In this document: in pieces, positions 36,226 through 48,214 of the stretch
Layout: each line of letters starts with the position of its first letter
How positions within the stretch are numbered: position 1 is the first letter of the stretch
Origin: Geminicoccus roseus DSM 18922
Lineage (GTDB): Bacteria > Pseudomonadota > Alphaproteobacteria > Geminicoccales > Geminicoccaceae
NCBI RefSeq assembly: GCF_000427665.1
Contig: NZ_KE386572.1
Coordinates: forward strand, 3,186,196 to 3,250,195
Length of the DNA stretch: 64,000 nucleotides
Reading direction: 5' to 3'
Program-made: the position numbers and the translations under genes
The notes under the pieces: model-generated
Seen by the model: only the letters and a program-made list of their open reading frames with translations
Told to the model about the DNA's origin: nothing
Database searches by the model: none

Positions 36226-36978
36226 CTAAGGTGTTTCGACATCATATTTTGCAACATAATTTCCGGAAATTTTGACAGTCCATTCGCGCCCGGGATGGAT
36301 TCGCTGCGATGGCAACCTGGAGCAGGACTCGGGTGGGGACTCGGCCGAAGGGCACTCCCATCCACCAGGGAGTTTCATGCTGACGTTGCCGGCGTTTCGG
36401 AAGACCAGCGCATCCTCCGTCCGGTCAACCTTCAGATCCTCCTGGATCTGGCGGGGGCGTAGATAGACGTAGGCCTAATAACCGACCATGACCTTGAGCG
36501 ATGCACTGGTGCTGCCCGCAGGAGCGGGAGCGCCGGGCAGGACATCGCCGACCATCGGCTGCATGGTGAGGCGATAGATCCGCTCGATCTCGTCGGAGCG
36601 CTTCATGACCACGAGCCGGACGGGTCGCCGCTGGCCAGGAGCTAGAATCAGGCGGTTGGGTGTCACCAGAAAGCCGAGTTCATCGGGAGAGGCCGAACGG
36701 GCCTCGATCGAGCCTTGCGCGCCGACCATGATCTCCTCGACCGCAATGTCGACATAAAGCGTCTCCGGCCCGTCGTTCGAGAGCGTCATGTCCCTGCGGT
36801 TCTGCCTGGGGTCGGCTAGGTTGATGATCAGGGTATCGACGACGAGCCCCGCCCTGGCTACCGATGCAGGAAGCAGGGGCGCTGCCAGCGCCACCAGCAG
36901 GCATGCGCATCTGGCGAGCGACTGGCTGCTCTTGAGGAGACTTGGGAGGGAATTCTTCGCTTTTGACGGGAGATGCAT
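36226..36978 (-). pseudogene. PapD-type periplasmic chaperone interrupted by an in-frame TAG
   Basis: The first part (36475-36978, 167 aa) has a signal peptide and a PapD-like domain 1 (LADPRQNRRDMTLSNDG, LILAPGQRRPVRLVVMKR, then SASLKVMVGY). There a TAG at 36475-36477 stops it. The same frame then continues for 82 codons to a TAG at 36226 as a good domain 2 (AYVYLRPRQIQEDL, ALVFRNAGNVSMKLPGG, WTVKISGNYVAKYDVETP). Together they give about 250 residues, the normal chaperone length. No usher or pilin gene is nearby, and an IS481 relic follows directly, so this is probably a dead fragment of a chaperone/usher locus. Confidence 0.85.
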
Positions 36979-37033
36979 CGGCGCTTCGCAAGGGATGAGA
37001 TCGTGCTCCCATATTGCGTGCGACCAACGCCAG

Positions 37034-37060
37034 ATATTTTTCTATTTCCGGAAAAAATAT
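37034..37060. repeat. AT-rich inverted repeat between the chaperone remnant and moaB
   Basis: ATATTTTT and AAAAATAT form 8-base arms around CTATTTCCGGA, in an AT-rich gap of 85 bases. It could be part of the chaperone promoter or a weak terminator for the moaB transcript, which reads through it into a T-rich tract. Confidence 0.4.
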
Positions 37061-37063
37061 AAG

Positions 37064-37597
37064 TCAGGCTTCCCGGAGCCGTGGAAGCAGCTCGGCGAAA
37101 TTGCAGGGCCGGTGGCGGATGTCGAGCTGCCAGCGCAGGATCTCGTCCCAGCCGTCGCGACATGCACCGGGGGAGCCCGGCAGGCAGAACAGGTAGGTGC
37201 CGTTGGCCACGCCCGCGCAGGCGCGGCTCTGCAGGGCGGACGTGCCGATCTTTCCGAACGAGATCATCCGGAACATCTCGCCAAAACCGGGGATGTCCTT
37301 CTCGACCACGGCGGCGAGCGCTTCGGGCGTGACGTCGCGGCCGGTGACGCCGGTCCCGCCGGTGCTGATCACCACCTCGACCCCCGGATCGGCGATCCAC
37401 GCACGCAGGCGCTGGGCAATGAGCAGGGCGTCGTCCCTGACCAGATCGCGATCGACCAGCTCGTGACCGGCCTCGCGCACCCTCTGCTCCAGCGTGTCGC
37501 CGGACCGGTCGCTCGCCCGGTCGCGGCTGTCCGACACGGTCAGCAGGGCGATCCGCAGCGCCATGAAGGGGGAAGTTTCGTCGATCCGGCCAGCCAT
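37064..37597 (-). CDS. Molybdenum cofactor biosynthesis protein MoaB/MogA family
   Basis: A 177-aa protein with [32 protein letters not shown], the molybdopterin-binding loop [16 protein letters not shown], and the C-terminal [39 protein letters not shown] typical of MoaB. It binds molybdopterin in the cytoplasm before metal insertion. The ATG at 37597 lies 7 bases after the transglycosylase stop, so the two are co-transcribed; the longer frame is a shadow. Confidence 0.9.
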   Translation of the reverse strand: MAGRIDETSPFMALRIALLTVSDSRDRASDRSGDTLEQRVREAGHELVDRDLVRDDALLIAQRLRAWIADPGVEVVISTGGTGVTGRDVTPEALAAVVEKDIPGFGEMFRMISFGKIGTSALQSRACAGVANGTYLFCLPGSPGACRDGWDEILRWQLDIRHRPCNFAELLPRLREA

Positions 37598-37604
37598 GGC
37601 GTCC

Positions 37605-39479
37605 TCAGCTCTTCGTCGCGGTCTTTGGACGGACCGTGCTCTTGTCGCGATAGGTCGGCCAGCTGCCAAGCCGCAGTTCGTCCAGGGAGGTGGTCGGCTG
37701 GGCGAAGCGCTCCTGATAGGCCCAGTAGGCCGACAGCACCTTCTTGACGTAGTGCTGCGTCTCGCTGAGCGGGATGCTTTCCAGGAAGTACAAGGGATCG
37801 TCGAGCGCCGGATCGCGGTCCAGCCACTGGGCGACTCGGCCCGGGCCGGCATTGTAGGCGGCCGCCATCAGGATCAGGTTCGGACCGATCCGCTCCTGCT
37901 GCATCAGCAGCTTCAGATAGTCCTGGCCGAATTCCAGGTTGAGCAGCGGGTCATGGAGATCCTCCTCCGTGAAGGCGACGCCCTTGCGGCGCGCGATCGC
38001 CGCCGCCGTCTCGGGCATGAGCTGCATCAGCCCCCGCGCCCCGGCGGGGCTGGTGGCCAGCTGGTCGAAGCCGCTCTCCGCGCGGATGACCGCCAGGACG
38101 AAGGCACGGTCCAGCTTGAAGTGGCTGGCCTTCAGCTGCGGCACCGGATAGCGGGCGGAGGGCAGGCTGGCCGATGAGACGGAGAAGGCGGCCGCGGTCT
38201 CCAGAGGGAGCCCCCATGCCTCGGTGAGGTTCCAGATCGCCTCGGTCAGGGCCGGATCGTCCTGCCGCCGGGCGAGGGCGGCGATCTCCAGCTCGGCGAA
38301 GTCCTGCCGCCCGATCTGGCCCAGCGCCAGGGCCCGCCGGCCGGCGGCATATTTGAGCAGCGCCAGGGCGCTGCGATCGTTCAGGCCGACCTGCACCGTC
38401 GCCGCGGGGAGCGGACCACCCAGGACCGCCTGGGCCAGCCGGCCATAGAAATTGTCGCCGGTGGCGGCAGCCAGGCGCATGAAGCGCGCGACATATTGGG
38501 GCCGGTTGGCGGCGAGGCTGGCGCGCGCTGCCCAGAACGCGCCTTTCGCGGCGTCGGCCGGGACCGAGCCACGATGATTGGCGTACTCGGTGAAGAAGCG
38601 CTGGGCGCCCAGATAATCGGCGACCCGCCAGGCGGAGAGGCCGGCGGTCCAGGCCATCTCCGGCAGGATCGCAGCGGACCGGAACGCGGCGGGGCCGGTC
38701 AGGGCATAGGCGCGCCGAGCCTGCCCGTCCGCCAAAAGCCTGCGCCCCACCTGCCAGCGCGCGATGTCGAACTCGGCATCGTCCAGCAGCGGCAGGATCT
38801 CGGCCTGGCTCAGCGCCTGCTCGGCCTCATCGACCTTGCCATGGCGGATCAGGCTCGGGATGCCGCGGCGCCAGGCAGTCACCTGGCGCGCGACGGATTT
38901 CGGGCGCTCCAGCGGGCTGGTGTAGCTGGCGCCGTCCTCGACGACCTCGTAGGGCGTCTGCTTGTCCGAGGCTGGCGAGAGCGGCTTTGGGACCTTCACC
39001 CCGACCGGCTGGCGCTTCTTGGCCAGGGCATAGATCCGGTCGGCCCGCGGGTGGTCTCCGTAGAGAGCCAGCCAGCTCGCCAGTTCGCGATAGCTGGTCT
39101 TGTAGTCGGGGTGATCCAGATAGCGCTCGGCCAGGAGGTGGCCCACCAGGATCCGGTTGTCGACAAGGCGGATCAGGCGGTCGACCAGATCGTAGCGGTG
39201 CTCGGCCTGCAGGGTGAACAGGCGCTTGTAGAGGTCCGCATCACCGGTCGACAGGGGGCGCGGCAGCACGGTCCTGTTCGGGAGGTCAGGGATGAGACCC
39301 GGACTGAACCGGGCCACCCGGACATCACCCTGCTGCGCGGATTGGGTCGGCGTGGCTGCGACCACCGGGGCGGCGTTGTCGGCCAGCGCCACGGTCGAGC
39401 AGGAGATGCCGGCCATCAGGATCACAAGGAACCACGATCGCGCCGACCAAGCGCGACCGGGTGGTCGTTCAAGCGCCAT
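37605..39479 (-). CDS. Soluble lytic murein transglycosylase
   Basis: A 624-aa periplasmic protein. A signal peptide (about residues 12-33) is followed by a long alpha-helical superhelix and a C-terminal Slt domain. The catalytic Glu lies in LAVIRAESGFDQLATSPAGARGLMQLMPETA, with YNAGPGRVAQWL and IPLSETQHYVKKVL further on. It cleaves peptidoglycan between MurNAc and GlcNAc with anhydro-sugar formation. The ATG at 39479 was chosen because the signal peptide follows it. Confidence 0.92.
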   Translation of the reverse strand: MALERPPGRAWSARSWFLVILMAGISCSTVALADNAAPVVAATPTQSAQQGDVRVARFSPGLIPDLPNRTVLPRPLSTGDADLYKRLFTLQAEHRYDLVDRLIRLVDNRILVGHLLAERYLDHPDYKTSYRELASWLALYGDHPRADRIYALAKKRQPVGVKVPKPLSPASDKQTPYEVVEDGASYTSPLERPKSVARQVTAWRRGIPSLIRHGKVDEAEQALSQAEILPLLDDAEFDIARWQVGRRLLADGQARRAYALTGPAAFRSAAILPEMAWTAGLSAWRVADYLGAQRFFTEYANHRGSVPADAAKGAFWAARASLAANRPQYVARFMRLAAATGDNFYGRLAQAVLGGPLPAATVQVGLNDRSALALLKYAAGRRALALGQIGRQDFAELEIAALARRQDDPALTEAIWNLTEAWGLPLETAAAFSVSSASLPSARYPVPQLKASHFKLDRAFVLAVIRAESGFDQLATSPAGARGLMQLMPETAAAIARRKGVAFTEEDLHDPLLNLEFGQDYLKLLMQQERIGPNLILMAAAYNAGPGRVAQWLDRDPALDDPLYFLESIPLSETQHYVKKVLSAYWAYQERFAQPTTSLDELRLGSWPTYRDKSTVRPKTATKS

Positions 39480-39547
39480 GGGCTTCCCCCCGATGTCGTT
39501 GCGTCCGGCCCCGCGACCGGACGAGCTGTTCCACCCGTGCCAATGCC

Positions 39548-40510
39548 CTAGTTCGGCCTCCCCTGCGGATCCGGGATCCGCTCGATCTGGTCCAGACGCT
39601 GCTTCAATTGCAGGAGATCCCGCCAAACCAGCTTCTTCTGGGCCGGGTTCCGCAGCAGATAAGCGGGGTGGAAGGTGACGAGCGTGTCGACCGGCGAGGC
39701 CGACCATTCCGGCTGCCAGGTCCGCAGGGTGCCGCGCAACCGGGTCACCCCTTCTTCCAGGCCGAGCAGCGAACGCGCCGCGGTGCCGCCGACGAACAGC
39801 ACGACCTTCGGCTGCACCAGCTGCAGGGCGCGCTCCAAAAAGGGCTGGCAGACCGCGATCTCCTGCGGCGAAGGGGTACGGTTGCCGGGCGGGCGCCAGA
39901 ACAGGCAGTTGGTGATCCAGAAGCGGCTGCGATCAAGGCCGATCGTCTCCAGCATCCGGTCGAGAAGCCGACCCGACACGCCGACGAACGGCTTGCCCTT
40001 GCGATCCTCCTCAGCACCCGGCGCCTCGCCCACCAGCACCAGGGGGCTGTCCGGGTTGCCATCGGCAAAGCAGAGCCGCGTCGCGGTCTTTTTCAGCGCG
40101 CAGCCCTCGAAGATCATGAGCGCGGCTTCCAGCGCAGCCAGATCGGCGCACTCCATGGCCAGCCTGCGCGCGGCGGCGATGTCGCCGGTCTCGGTGCGGC
40201 GGGGGGGCGGGGCGATCTCAGGACCCCGATGGTCCGGGAACAGGGAGGCTGGAGCTGCCGGGATGGCCGGGTCCGGGGAATGGTCCGCCACGGACTGGAG
40301 CGCCGCAGCAGGAACGCTGGGCGCGAGATCGGGGTACGGTCGAGCGTTCGGTTCGGTCAGATCCGCAACCAGGTCGACCGCGCCCGCGTCACGCTGCCAC
40401 GCAAGCCAGGCCCCGAGCTGGCGGATCTCGCCCTCGTGACGACGCAAAGGGTTTCCTTCCCCACCCGGCCCGTGGCCAGTTGGCTCACGAAACCGCTCGG
40501 CGCCGGACAA
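39548..40510 (-). CDS. Uracil-DNA glycosylase, family 4
   Basis: A 320-aa protein. Motif 1 is LVLVGEAPGAEEDRKGKPFVG and motif 2 is TFHPAYLLRNPAQKK. It also contains WITNCLFWRPPGNRTPSP and a variable Pro/Ala-rich N-terminal third, as seen in alphaproteobacterial members. It excises uracil from DNA. Cysteines in EGCALKK, TNCLFW and AVCQPF may include iron-sulfur ligands. The start is a TTG at 40510 and is not certain. Confidence 0.88.
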   Translation of the reverse strand: MSGAERFREPTGHGPGGEGNPLRRHEGEIRQLGAWLAWQRDAGAVDLVADLTEPNARPYPDLAPSVPAAALQSVADHSPDPAIPAAPASLFPDHRGPEIAPPPRRTETGDIAAARRLAMECADLAALEAALMIFEGCALKKTATRLCFADGNPDSPLVLVGEAPGAEEDRKGKPFVGVSGRLLDRMLETIGLDRSRFWITNCLFWRPPGNRTPSPQEIAVCQPFLERALQLVQPKVVLFVGGTAARSLLGLEEGVTRLRGTLRTWQPEWSASPVDTLVTFHPAYLLRNPAQKKLVWRDLLQLKQRLDQIERIPDPQGRPN

Positions 40511-40681
40511 TGAAAGCGCCGTTCAACTCCTTGGCAGAACGGGCAGCGGCCCCTTCTTCGAGGGCCAGAACCGCCCGTTCGCGCGATCTAGCGTGAAGCC
40601 GCCGCCTTCGGCGCCGGTCGAAACTCGTTGGTCAGCCAGCGCCAGCCGCCACTCGAAGGAGGGAGGCCGGCGCCGTGCCGT

Positions 40682-40885
40682 TCAGACGTCGCGGTACGCG
40701 ATCGGGCGGCCCTCGCGGTCAGCCACCAGCTTGCCGCTCTCATCCTGCGCCGCTATGTAGCGACCATGGCCAACGGCAGTGCCGACATAGAGAGCAGGCT
40801 TGATCTTCTTGCCATCGATCATCTTGGCAGGCTGAGCGGCGCCACGCGCCGACGGGTCGTTCTTGCTCTTCGAGGTCTTCAACAT
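40682..40885 (-). CDS. Small basic conserved-looking hypothetical protein, 67 aa
   Basis: The frame starts MLKTSKSKNDPSARGA and continues KMIDGKKIKPALYVGTAVGHGRYIAAQDESG. It ends GRPIAYRDV. Codon use is GC-rich at third positions in this frame only, and the N-terminal 20 residues are Lys/Ser-rich and probably unstructured. I recognise no family. It lies alone between the glycosylase and the divergent TPR gene. Confidence 0.6.
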   Translation of the reverse strand: MLKTSKSKNDPSARGAAQPAKMIDGKKIKPALYVGTAVGHGRYIAAQDESGKLVADREGRPIAYRDV

Positions 40886-41146
40886 GGTTCCGGATCCGAT
40901 AGCGCGACGTCGGTACGACAATAGCCTGCCCAGCATCGGCAGGCCAGCTTGGGGTCTCTTGACCGGAACGTCCCGCCACGTCAAGCGTCCGACCTTCCTG
41001 ATGGATGCGCAGGGCCGGCGGGTGGCCTTGCGCCGCTGCAGGATGTCGCCACCCGAGCGTGGTGCACGCACCTCACGGAGAAGCGGTTGAACGGGCTTCC
41101 GGCAACTTCCCGGGTGGGATCGGACCACAGCGAACGGGCCGGGCCC

Positions 41147-42892
41147 GTGACGCGCAGGCGGCATGGCCGTCGCCCGCGCCTTCCCATCGCGCTTGGCTTC
41201 CTGCTCCTGCTCACGACAGCCTGCGCGCCGTCCCTCCAGGCCAGCGACGGGCTCGGCGCCGATCAGTCCTTGGCCACCGGGCTGCCGCCTGCCGCCGAGC
41301 CGGTCACGCCCAGCCCCATCGCCGACTACCTGGTCGGCCAGTATGCCGTGGACACCGGCGACATCGTCCGCGCCGCCGAGGCACTGGGACGAGCGCAGGC
41401 GGCCGATCCGGACGATCTCGAGCTGCGCCGGCAGGTCTTCTTCCTCGATGTCGCCAGCGGCGACCGCCGCGGCGCGCTTGCCCAGGCCGCGTTCCTGGCG
41501 GACCTCGATCCTGGCGCCGACGAGCCCAGGCTGGCGCTGTTCATCCAGGCCCTCACCGACGGACGCCTGGACGTGGCCCGCGCGGACCTGGACGCGCTTT
41601 CGACCCGCGGGATCGGCGACCTGATCGCGCCGATCCTCCGGGCATGGCTGGCCGTGGCCGAGGGCGATCCACAGCGCGCGCTGGAGGTCCTGCCGCCGGT
41701 CGATCCGGCCGACCCGCTCTTTCCGGTGCTGATCTACCATCGTGCGGCGATCCAGGACCTGGCGGGCCAGCCAGGGGAGGCGCTCGCGTCCATCGCGCCC
41801 GTGGTGGAGCAGCAGCAGCCGGCCTCGGCCCGCGCGATGCTGCTTGCCACCCGCCTGATCCACGAGGTGGATGGCGCGGGCGCGGCCATCGCTTTTCTTG
41901 ACGAGACCCTGGCGCTGCAGGAGCAGCCGGTCGTGCTGGAACGGGTCGCGGCGGACATGGAGGCGGGCCGCGCTCCCGATCCGGTCCTGGCCACGCCCGG
42001 GGAAGGGGTCGCGGACATTCTCCTGGCGATCGTCGAGGCCCTGCGCCAGCAGGGGGCCGTGGGCCGTGCGATCGTCTATGCGCGGCTCGCGACCTGGGCA
42101 GCACCTGTCGATGGCGAGTCGACCCTGGCCCTGGCCGGCCTGATGGTCGCCCAGGGCAATCCGACCCTGGCCATCCAGGTCCTGGACGGGCTGCCGGCCA
42201 CGTCCTCCTGGAACTGGGAAGGGCGCCTGGCGACGGTGGACGCGCTGGTGGCCGCCAACCGGCAGGACGAGGCGGAGCAGGTGCTGGCCCAAATGGTCGA
42301 CGAGCGGCCGGAGCGGATCGACGCCCTGGTCAAGCTCGGCGACCTCGCCCGCGCCGGCGAGAACTATGCCGATGCGGCAGGCTACTACAGTCAGGCGATC
42401 GGCCGGGTGGGCGTCCCGTCGCGGCGCCACTGGCGGCTGTTCTATGCCCGCGGCGTGGCCCGGGAGCGCATCGGGGACTGGGACAGCGCAGTGGACGACT
42501 TCCAGGAGGCGATGCGGCTGGAGCCCGATCAGCCCCTGGTTTTGAACTATCTGGGCTACTCCTGGGTGGACCGCGGCGAGAATCTCGCCACGGCGCTGGG
42601 CATGCTGCAGAAGGCCGTGGAGCTGCGGCCCCGGGACGGGTTCATCATCGACAGCCTGGGATGGGCCTATTTCAAGACCGGGCAGCTGGACGAGGCGGTC
42701 ACCTGGCTGGAGCGGGCGGTCGAGGCCGAGCCGGGCGACCCGGTGATCAACGAGCATCTGGGCGACGTCCTCTGGCTGACGGGGCGGACCAGGGAGGCCC
42801 GCTTCCAGTGGCAGCGCGCCCTGTCCCTCTCGCCGGACGAGGAGCTGGCGCGGCTCCTGCGCGACAAGCTGGAAAATGGCCTGGAATCATGA
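41147..42892 (+). CDS. TPR-repeat lipoprotein
   Basis: The product is about 581 aa. A lipoprotein signal (PIALGFLLLLTTACAPS) precedes a chain of TPR helices (ADYLVGQYAVDTGDIVRAAEAL; ALVKLGDLARAGENYADAAGYYSQAIG; LNYLGYSWVDRGENLATAL; HLGDVLWLTGRTREARFQWQRAL). The Cys would be lipidated and the protein anchored facing the periplasm. The start is taken as the GTG at 41147, close before the signal; the frame is open further upstream, so the exact start is uncertain. It is followed 10 bases later by ispE, an arrangement seen in other alphaproteobacteria. Confidence 0.85.
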   Translation: MTRRRHGRRPRLPIALGFLLLLTTACAPSLQASDGLGADQSLATGLPPAAEPVTPSPIADYLVGQYAVDTGDIVRAAEALGRAQAADPDDLELRRQVFFLDVASGDRRGALAQAAFLADLDPGADEPRLALFIQALTDGRLDVARADLDALSTRGIGDLIAPILRAWLAVAEGDPQRALEVLPPVDPADPLFPVLIYHRAAIQDLAGQPGEALASIAPVVEQQQPASARAMLLATRLIHEVDGAGAAIAFLDETLALQEQPVVLERVAADMEAGRAPDPVLATPGEGVADILLAIVEALRQQGAVGRAIVYARLATWAAPVDGESTLALAGLMVAQGNPTLAIQVLDGLPATSSWNWEGRLATVDALVAANRQDEAEQVLAQMVDERPERIDALVKLGDLARAGENYADAAGYYSQAIGRVGVPSRRHWRLFYARGVARERIGDWDSAVDDFQEAMRLEPDQPLVLNYLGYSWVDRGENLATALGMLQKAVELRPRDGFIIDSLGWAYFKTGQLDEAVTWLERAVEAEPGDPVINEHLGDVLWLTGRTREARFQWQRALSLSPDEELARLLRDKLENGLES

Positions 42893-42902
42893 TGGCCACC
42901 CC

Positions 42903-43799
42903 ATGACGGGCGATGCCTCCCGCTCCGAGCTGGCGCCGGCCAAGATCAATCTCGACCTCCTGGTCACCGCGCGGCGGCTGGACGGCTATCACGAGCTGGA
43001 CAGCCTCGTGGTGTTCGCGCCGCTGGGCGACCTCGTGTCGTTCGCGCCGGCCGAGGGCAGCGGCTTCGGGCTGACGCTCGAGGCGGCCGGCCCGTTCGCT
43101 GGCCAGGTGCCGCTCGATCGCGACAACCTCGTGCTGAAGGCTGCCGACTTGTTCGCGGCCAGGACCGGTGCGGTGGTGGCCGGCCGGATCATGCTGGACA
43201 AGCGTCTTCCGGTGGGCGCCGGGCTGGGGGGCGGCAGCGCCGATGCGGCGGCGACCCTGCGCCTGCTCAACCGGGTGTGCGGCACCCGCCTGGGCAACGC
43301 GCGCCTGCGCGAACTGGGGGCGGAACTCGGCGCCGACGTGCCGGTCTGCGTCTATGGAAGGCCGGTGCGGATGCGCGGGATCGGCGAGCGGCTGGATCCC
43401 GTGCGCGGCCTGCCGACCCTGGGGCTGGTGCTGGTCAATCCGGGGGTCCATGTCGCCACGCCGGCCGTGTTCCGCGCCTTGGGCGGGCTTGGCGAGGAGC
43501 GTCATGGCGGGATCCACCCGCAGGGCGGCCCGCTCGTCCTGGCACAGTATCTGGCGGAGAGCCGCAACGACCTGGAGCCGCCCGCGATCGCGGTGGCGCC
43601 GGTGATCGCCAAGGTGCTGCAGAGCCTGCGGACGATCGAGGACTGCGCGCTGGCCCGCATGTCGGGAAGCGGCTCGACCTGTTTCGGCCTGTTCGCGGGG
43701 CCGGACCGGGCGGAGCGGGCGGCGGCGATCCTGCGGCAGGCGGTGCCGGCCTGGTGGGTCCAGGCGGTGACCATCGAGCCGGACCTTGTTGAGCCCTGA
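42903..43799 (+). CDS. ispE: 4-diphosphocytidyl-2-C-methyl-D-erythritol kinase IspE
   Basis: A 298-aa GHMP kinase with APAKINLDLLVTARRLDGYHELDSLV, the ATP-binding loop LPVGAGLGGGSADAAATLR and MSGSGSTCFGLFAG near the C-terminus. It phosphorylates CDP-methylerythritol in the MEP isoprenoid pathway. The ATG at 42903 begins MTGDASRSELAPAKIN; an earlier in-frame ATG overlaps the TPR gene. Confidence 0.94.
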   Translation: MTGDASRSELAPAKINLDLLVTARRLDGYHELDSLVVFAPLGDLVSFAPAEGSGFGLTLEAAGPFAGQVPLDRDNLVLKAADLFAARTGAVVAGRIMLDKRLPVGAGLGGGSADAAATLRLLNRVCGTRLGNARLRELGAELGADVPVCVYGRPVRMRGIGERLDPVRGLPTLGLVLVNPGVHVATPAVFRALGGLGEERHGGIHPQGGPLVLAQYLAESRNDLEPPAIAVAPVIAKVLQSLRTIEDCALARMSGSGSTCFGLFAGPDRAERAAAILRQAVPAWWVQAVTIEPDLVEP

Positions 43800-43899
43800 G
43801 CCGTCCCATGCTGTTCTGGATCCCCGTGCTGTTCTGCGCCCCCGTGCTTTTCTGGGCGTTGAGCCGGACGCCGGTTCGGCGTATGGCGTGTCGCGGTGT

Positions 43900-43974
43900 T
43901 GGGGCGTCGCCAAGCGGTAAGGCAGCGGATTTTGGATCCGCCATGCGAAGGTTCGAATCCTTCCGCCCCAGCCA
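43900..43974 (+). tRNA. tRNA-Gln (anticodon TTG)
   Basis: The acceptor stem is TGGGGCG paired with CGCCCCA, the discriminator is G, and CCA is encoded. The anticodon stem GCGGA/TCCGC holds the loop TTTTGGA with anticodon TTG. The T arm is AAGGTTCGAATCCTT. The cloverleaf is complete over 75 bases. Confidence 0.95.
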
Positions 43975-44103
43975 CCGGTCCCGCCAGCGGGATCCTTCAA
44001 GACCTGGCTTCCTCCTGCGGCTCCTGCTCGGCCTCTAGCCGCCGTTGCGACGGCTACCCACATGGGTGGCCTGATGGTGACGGCCGACCGCCGAGGACGA
44101 GGC

Positions 44104-44511
44104 ATGACAAATTCGGATCCCAGGGCCTGGATGTGGTCCGACGCCGTGGAAATGCTGCTCCGCGCCGAGCGGATGCGCCGGCAGACCTTCCAGCCGACCG
44201 GCGGACGCTCGCATCAGCCGAGCTGGGAGCCGCCGGTCGACATGCTGGAGACCGACCACGAGCTCCTGGTGTTCGCGGCTCTGCCCGGGGTCGATCCCGA
44301 CCGGATCAAGGTGTCGATCCAGAACGGCAGCCTGTTGATCTCGGGCGAGCGCGTACTGCCGCCCCAGCTGCGCACCGCGCTGATCCATCGGCTGGAACTG
44401 CCGCAGGGCCGGTTCGAGCGCCAGCTGGCGCTGCCGCCCGGCCGGTACGAAGTGCTGCACCCGTCGATCGTGAACGGCTGCCTCGCCATCGCCCTGCGCA
44501 AGCTCGCCTGA
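44104..44511 (+). CDS. Small heat shock protein, Hsp20/alpha-crystallin family
   Basis: A 135-aa protein with the alpha-crystallin domain: WEPPVDMLETDHELLVFAALPGVDPDRIKVSIQNGSLLISGER, then a short N-terminal arm and the conserved VNGCLAIALRK at the end. The ATG at 44104 follows GAGG. It lies 14 bases before lon, so holdase and protease are probably made together under proteotoxic stress. Confidence 0.88.
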   Translation: MTNSDPRAWMWSDAVEMLLRAERMRRQTFQPTGGRSHQPSWEPPVDMLETDHELLVFAALPGVDPDRIKVSIQNGSLLISGERVLPPQLRTALIHRLELPQGRFERQLALPPGRYEVLHPSIVNGCLAIALRKLA

Positions 44512-44525
44512 CCGGGAATCCCATC

Positions 44526-46961
<2,436 letters not shown>

Positions 46962-47131
46962 GGCCGGGCGAGGAGGGCGGGGCGCATCCGGGCGACACGC
47001 CCGGCCGTCCTGCCCCGGGCATCCCTTGTGGACGCCTGGGCGACAGGATATGCGCTGCCCGCCGGGTGGTGGGCTGGTATAGGGTCGGTGGCGGCCGCCC
47101 AGGCATATCCGGTTTCTTTCAACGACGGACG

Positions 47132-48214
47132 ATGGACGACATGACCGAGCGTAACGGCAAAGTGGCCCTGATCACGGGGGCCACCGGCCAGGATGGCGCC
47201 TACCTGTCCCAGCTCTTGCTGGACAAGGGCTACATCGTCCACGGCATCAAGCGCCGCTCGTCCTCGTTCAACACCGGCCGGATCGAGCATCTCTACGAGG
47301 ACCCGCACGTCGAGGATCCGCGCTTCATCCTGCACTATGGCGACATGACGGATTCCACCAACCTGATCCGCGTGGTGCAGGAGACCCAGCCGGACGAGAT
47401 CTACAACCTAGCCGCCCAGTCGCACGTGCAGGTCAGCTTCGAGACCCCGGAATATACCGCCAATGCCGACGGGATCGGCACGCTGCGCCTGCTGGAAGCG
47501 ATCCGGCTGCTGGGCCTGACCCAGAAGACCCGGTTCTACCAGGCCTCGACCTCGGAACTGTACGGCAAGGTCCAGGAGGTCCCGCAGAGCGAGACGACGC
47601 CGTTCTATCCGCGCAGTCCCTATGCCGCGGCCAAGCTGTACGCCTACTGGATCGTGGTGAACTACCGCGAGGCCTACGGGATGCACGCCTCCAACGGCAT
47701 CCTGTTCAACCATGAGAGTCCGCTGCGCGGCGAGACCTTCGTCACCCGCAAGATCACCCGCGCGGTGGCCGCCATCCATCTGGGCCGGCAGAACAAGCTC
47801 TACCTCGGCAACATCGACGCCAAGCGCGACTGGGGCCATGCCCGGGAATATGTGCGCGGCATGTGGCTGATGCTGCAGCAGGACCAGGCGGACGACTATG
47901 TGCTGGCCACCGGCGAGACCCACACGGTGCGCTCGTTCGTGGAGAAGGCATTCGCCCATCTCGGCGTCACCCTGCAGTGGAAGGGCGAGGGGGTCGACGA
48001 GAAGGGGATCTGCGCCAAGAGCGGCAGGACTCTGGTCGAGATCGACCCGCGCTATTTCCGGCCGACCGAGGTCGACCTCCTGATCGGCAACCCGGAGAAG
48101 GCGCACCGCAAGCTCGGCTGGAAGCACGAGACCGACATGGACGCGCTGCTGGCCGAGATGGTCGACGAGGACCTGAAGGTGATGGCGTCGGCTCCGGTGA
48201 TGCGGGATGCCTGA
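47132..48214 (+). CDS. gmd: GDP-mannose 4,6-dehydratase
   Basis: A 360-aa short-chain dehydrogenase-fold protein. It has [19 protein letters not shown] (NAD(P) binding), [18 protein letters not shown], the catalytic Thr/Tyr regions [18 protein letters not shown] and [11 protein letters not shown], and [21 protein letters not shown]. It converts GDP-mannose to the 4-keto-6-deoxy sugar. The ATG at 47132 or the one at 47141 could be used. It overlaps fcl by 8 bases. Confidence 0.96.
   Translation: MDDMTERNGKVALITGATGQDGAYLSQLLLDKGYIVHGIKRRSSSFNTGRIEHLYEDPHVEDPRFILHYGDMTDSTNLIRVVQETQPDEIYNLAAQSHVQVSFETPEYTANADGIGTLRLLEAIRLLGLTQKTRFYQASTSELYGKVQEVPQSETTPFYPRSPYAAAKLYAYWIVVNYREAYGMHASNGILFNHESPLRGETFVTRKITRAVAAIHLGRQNKLYLGNIDAKRDWGHAREYVRGMWLMLQQDQADDYVLATGETHTVRSFVEKAFAHLGVTLQWKGEGVDEKGICAKSGRTLVEIDPRYFRPTEVDLLIGNPEKAHRKLGWKHETDMDALLAEMVDEDLKVMASAPVMRDA

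Noticed and set aside
36258-37054. The palindrome TTTCCGGAAA twice in 800 bases (36258-36271 and 37045-37054) as a shared operator
   Set aside because: The first copy lies inside the chaperone reading frame (coding for KISGN), not in a promoter. With only one intergenic copy there is no case for an operator.
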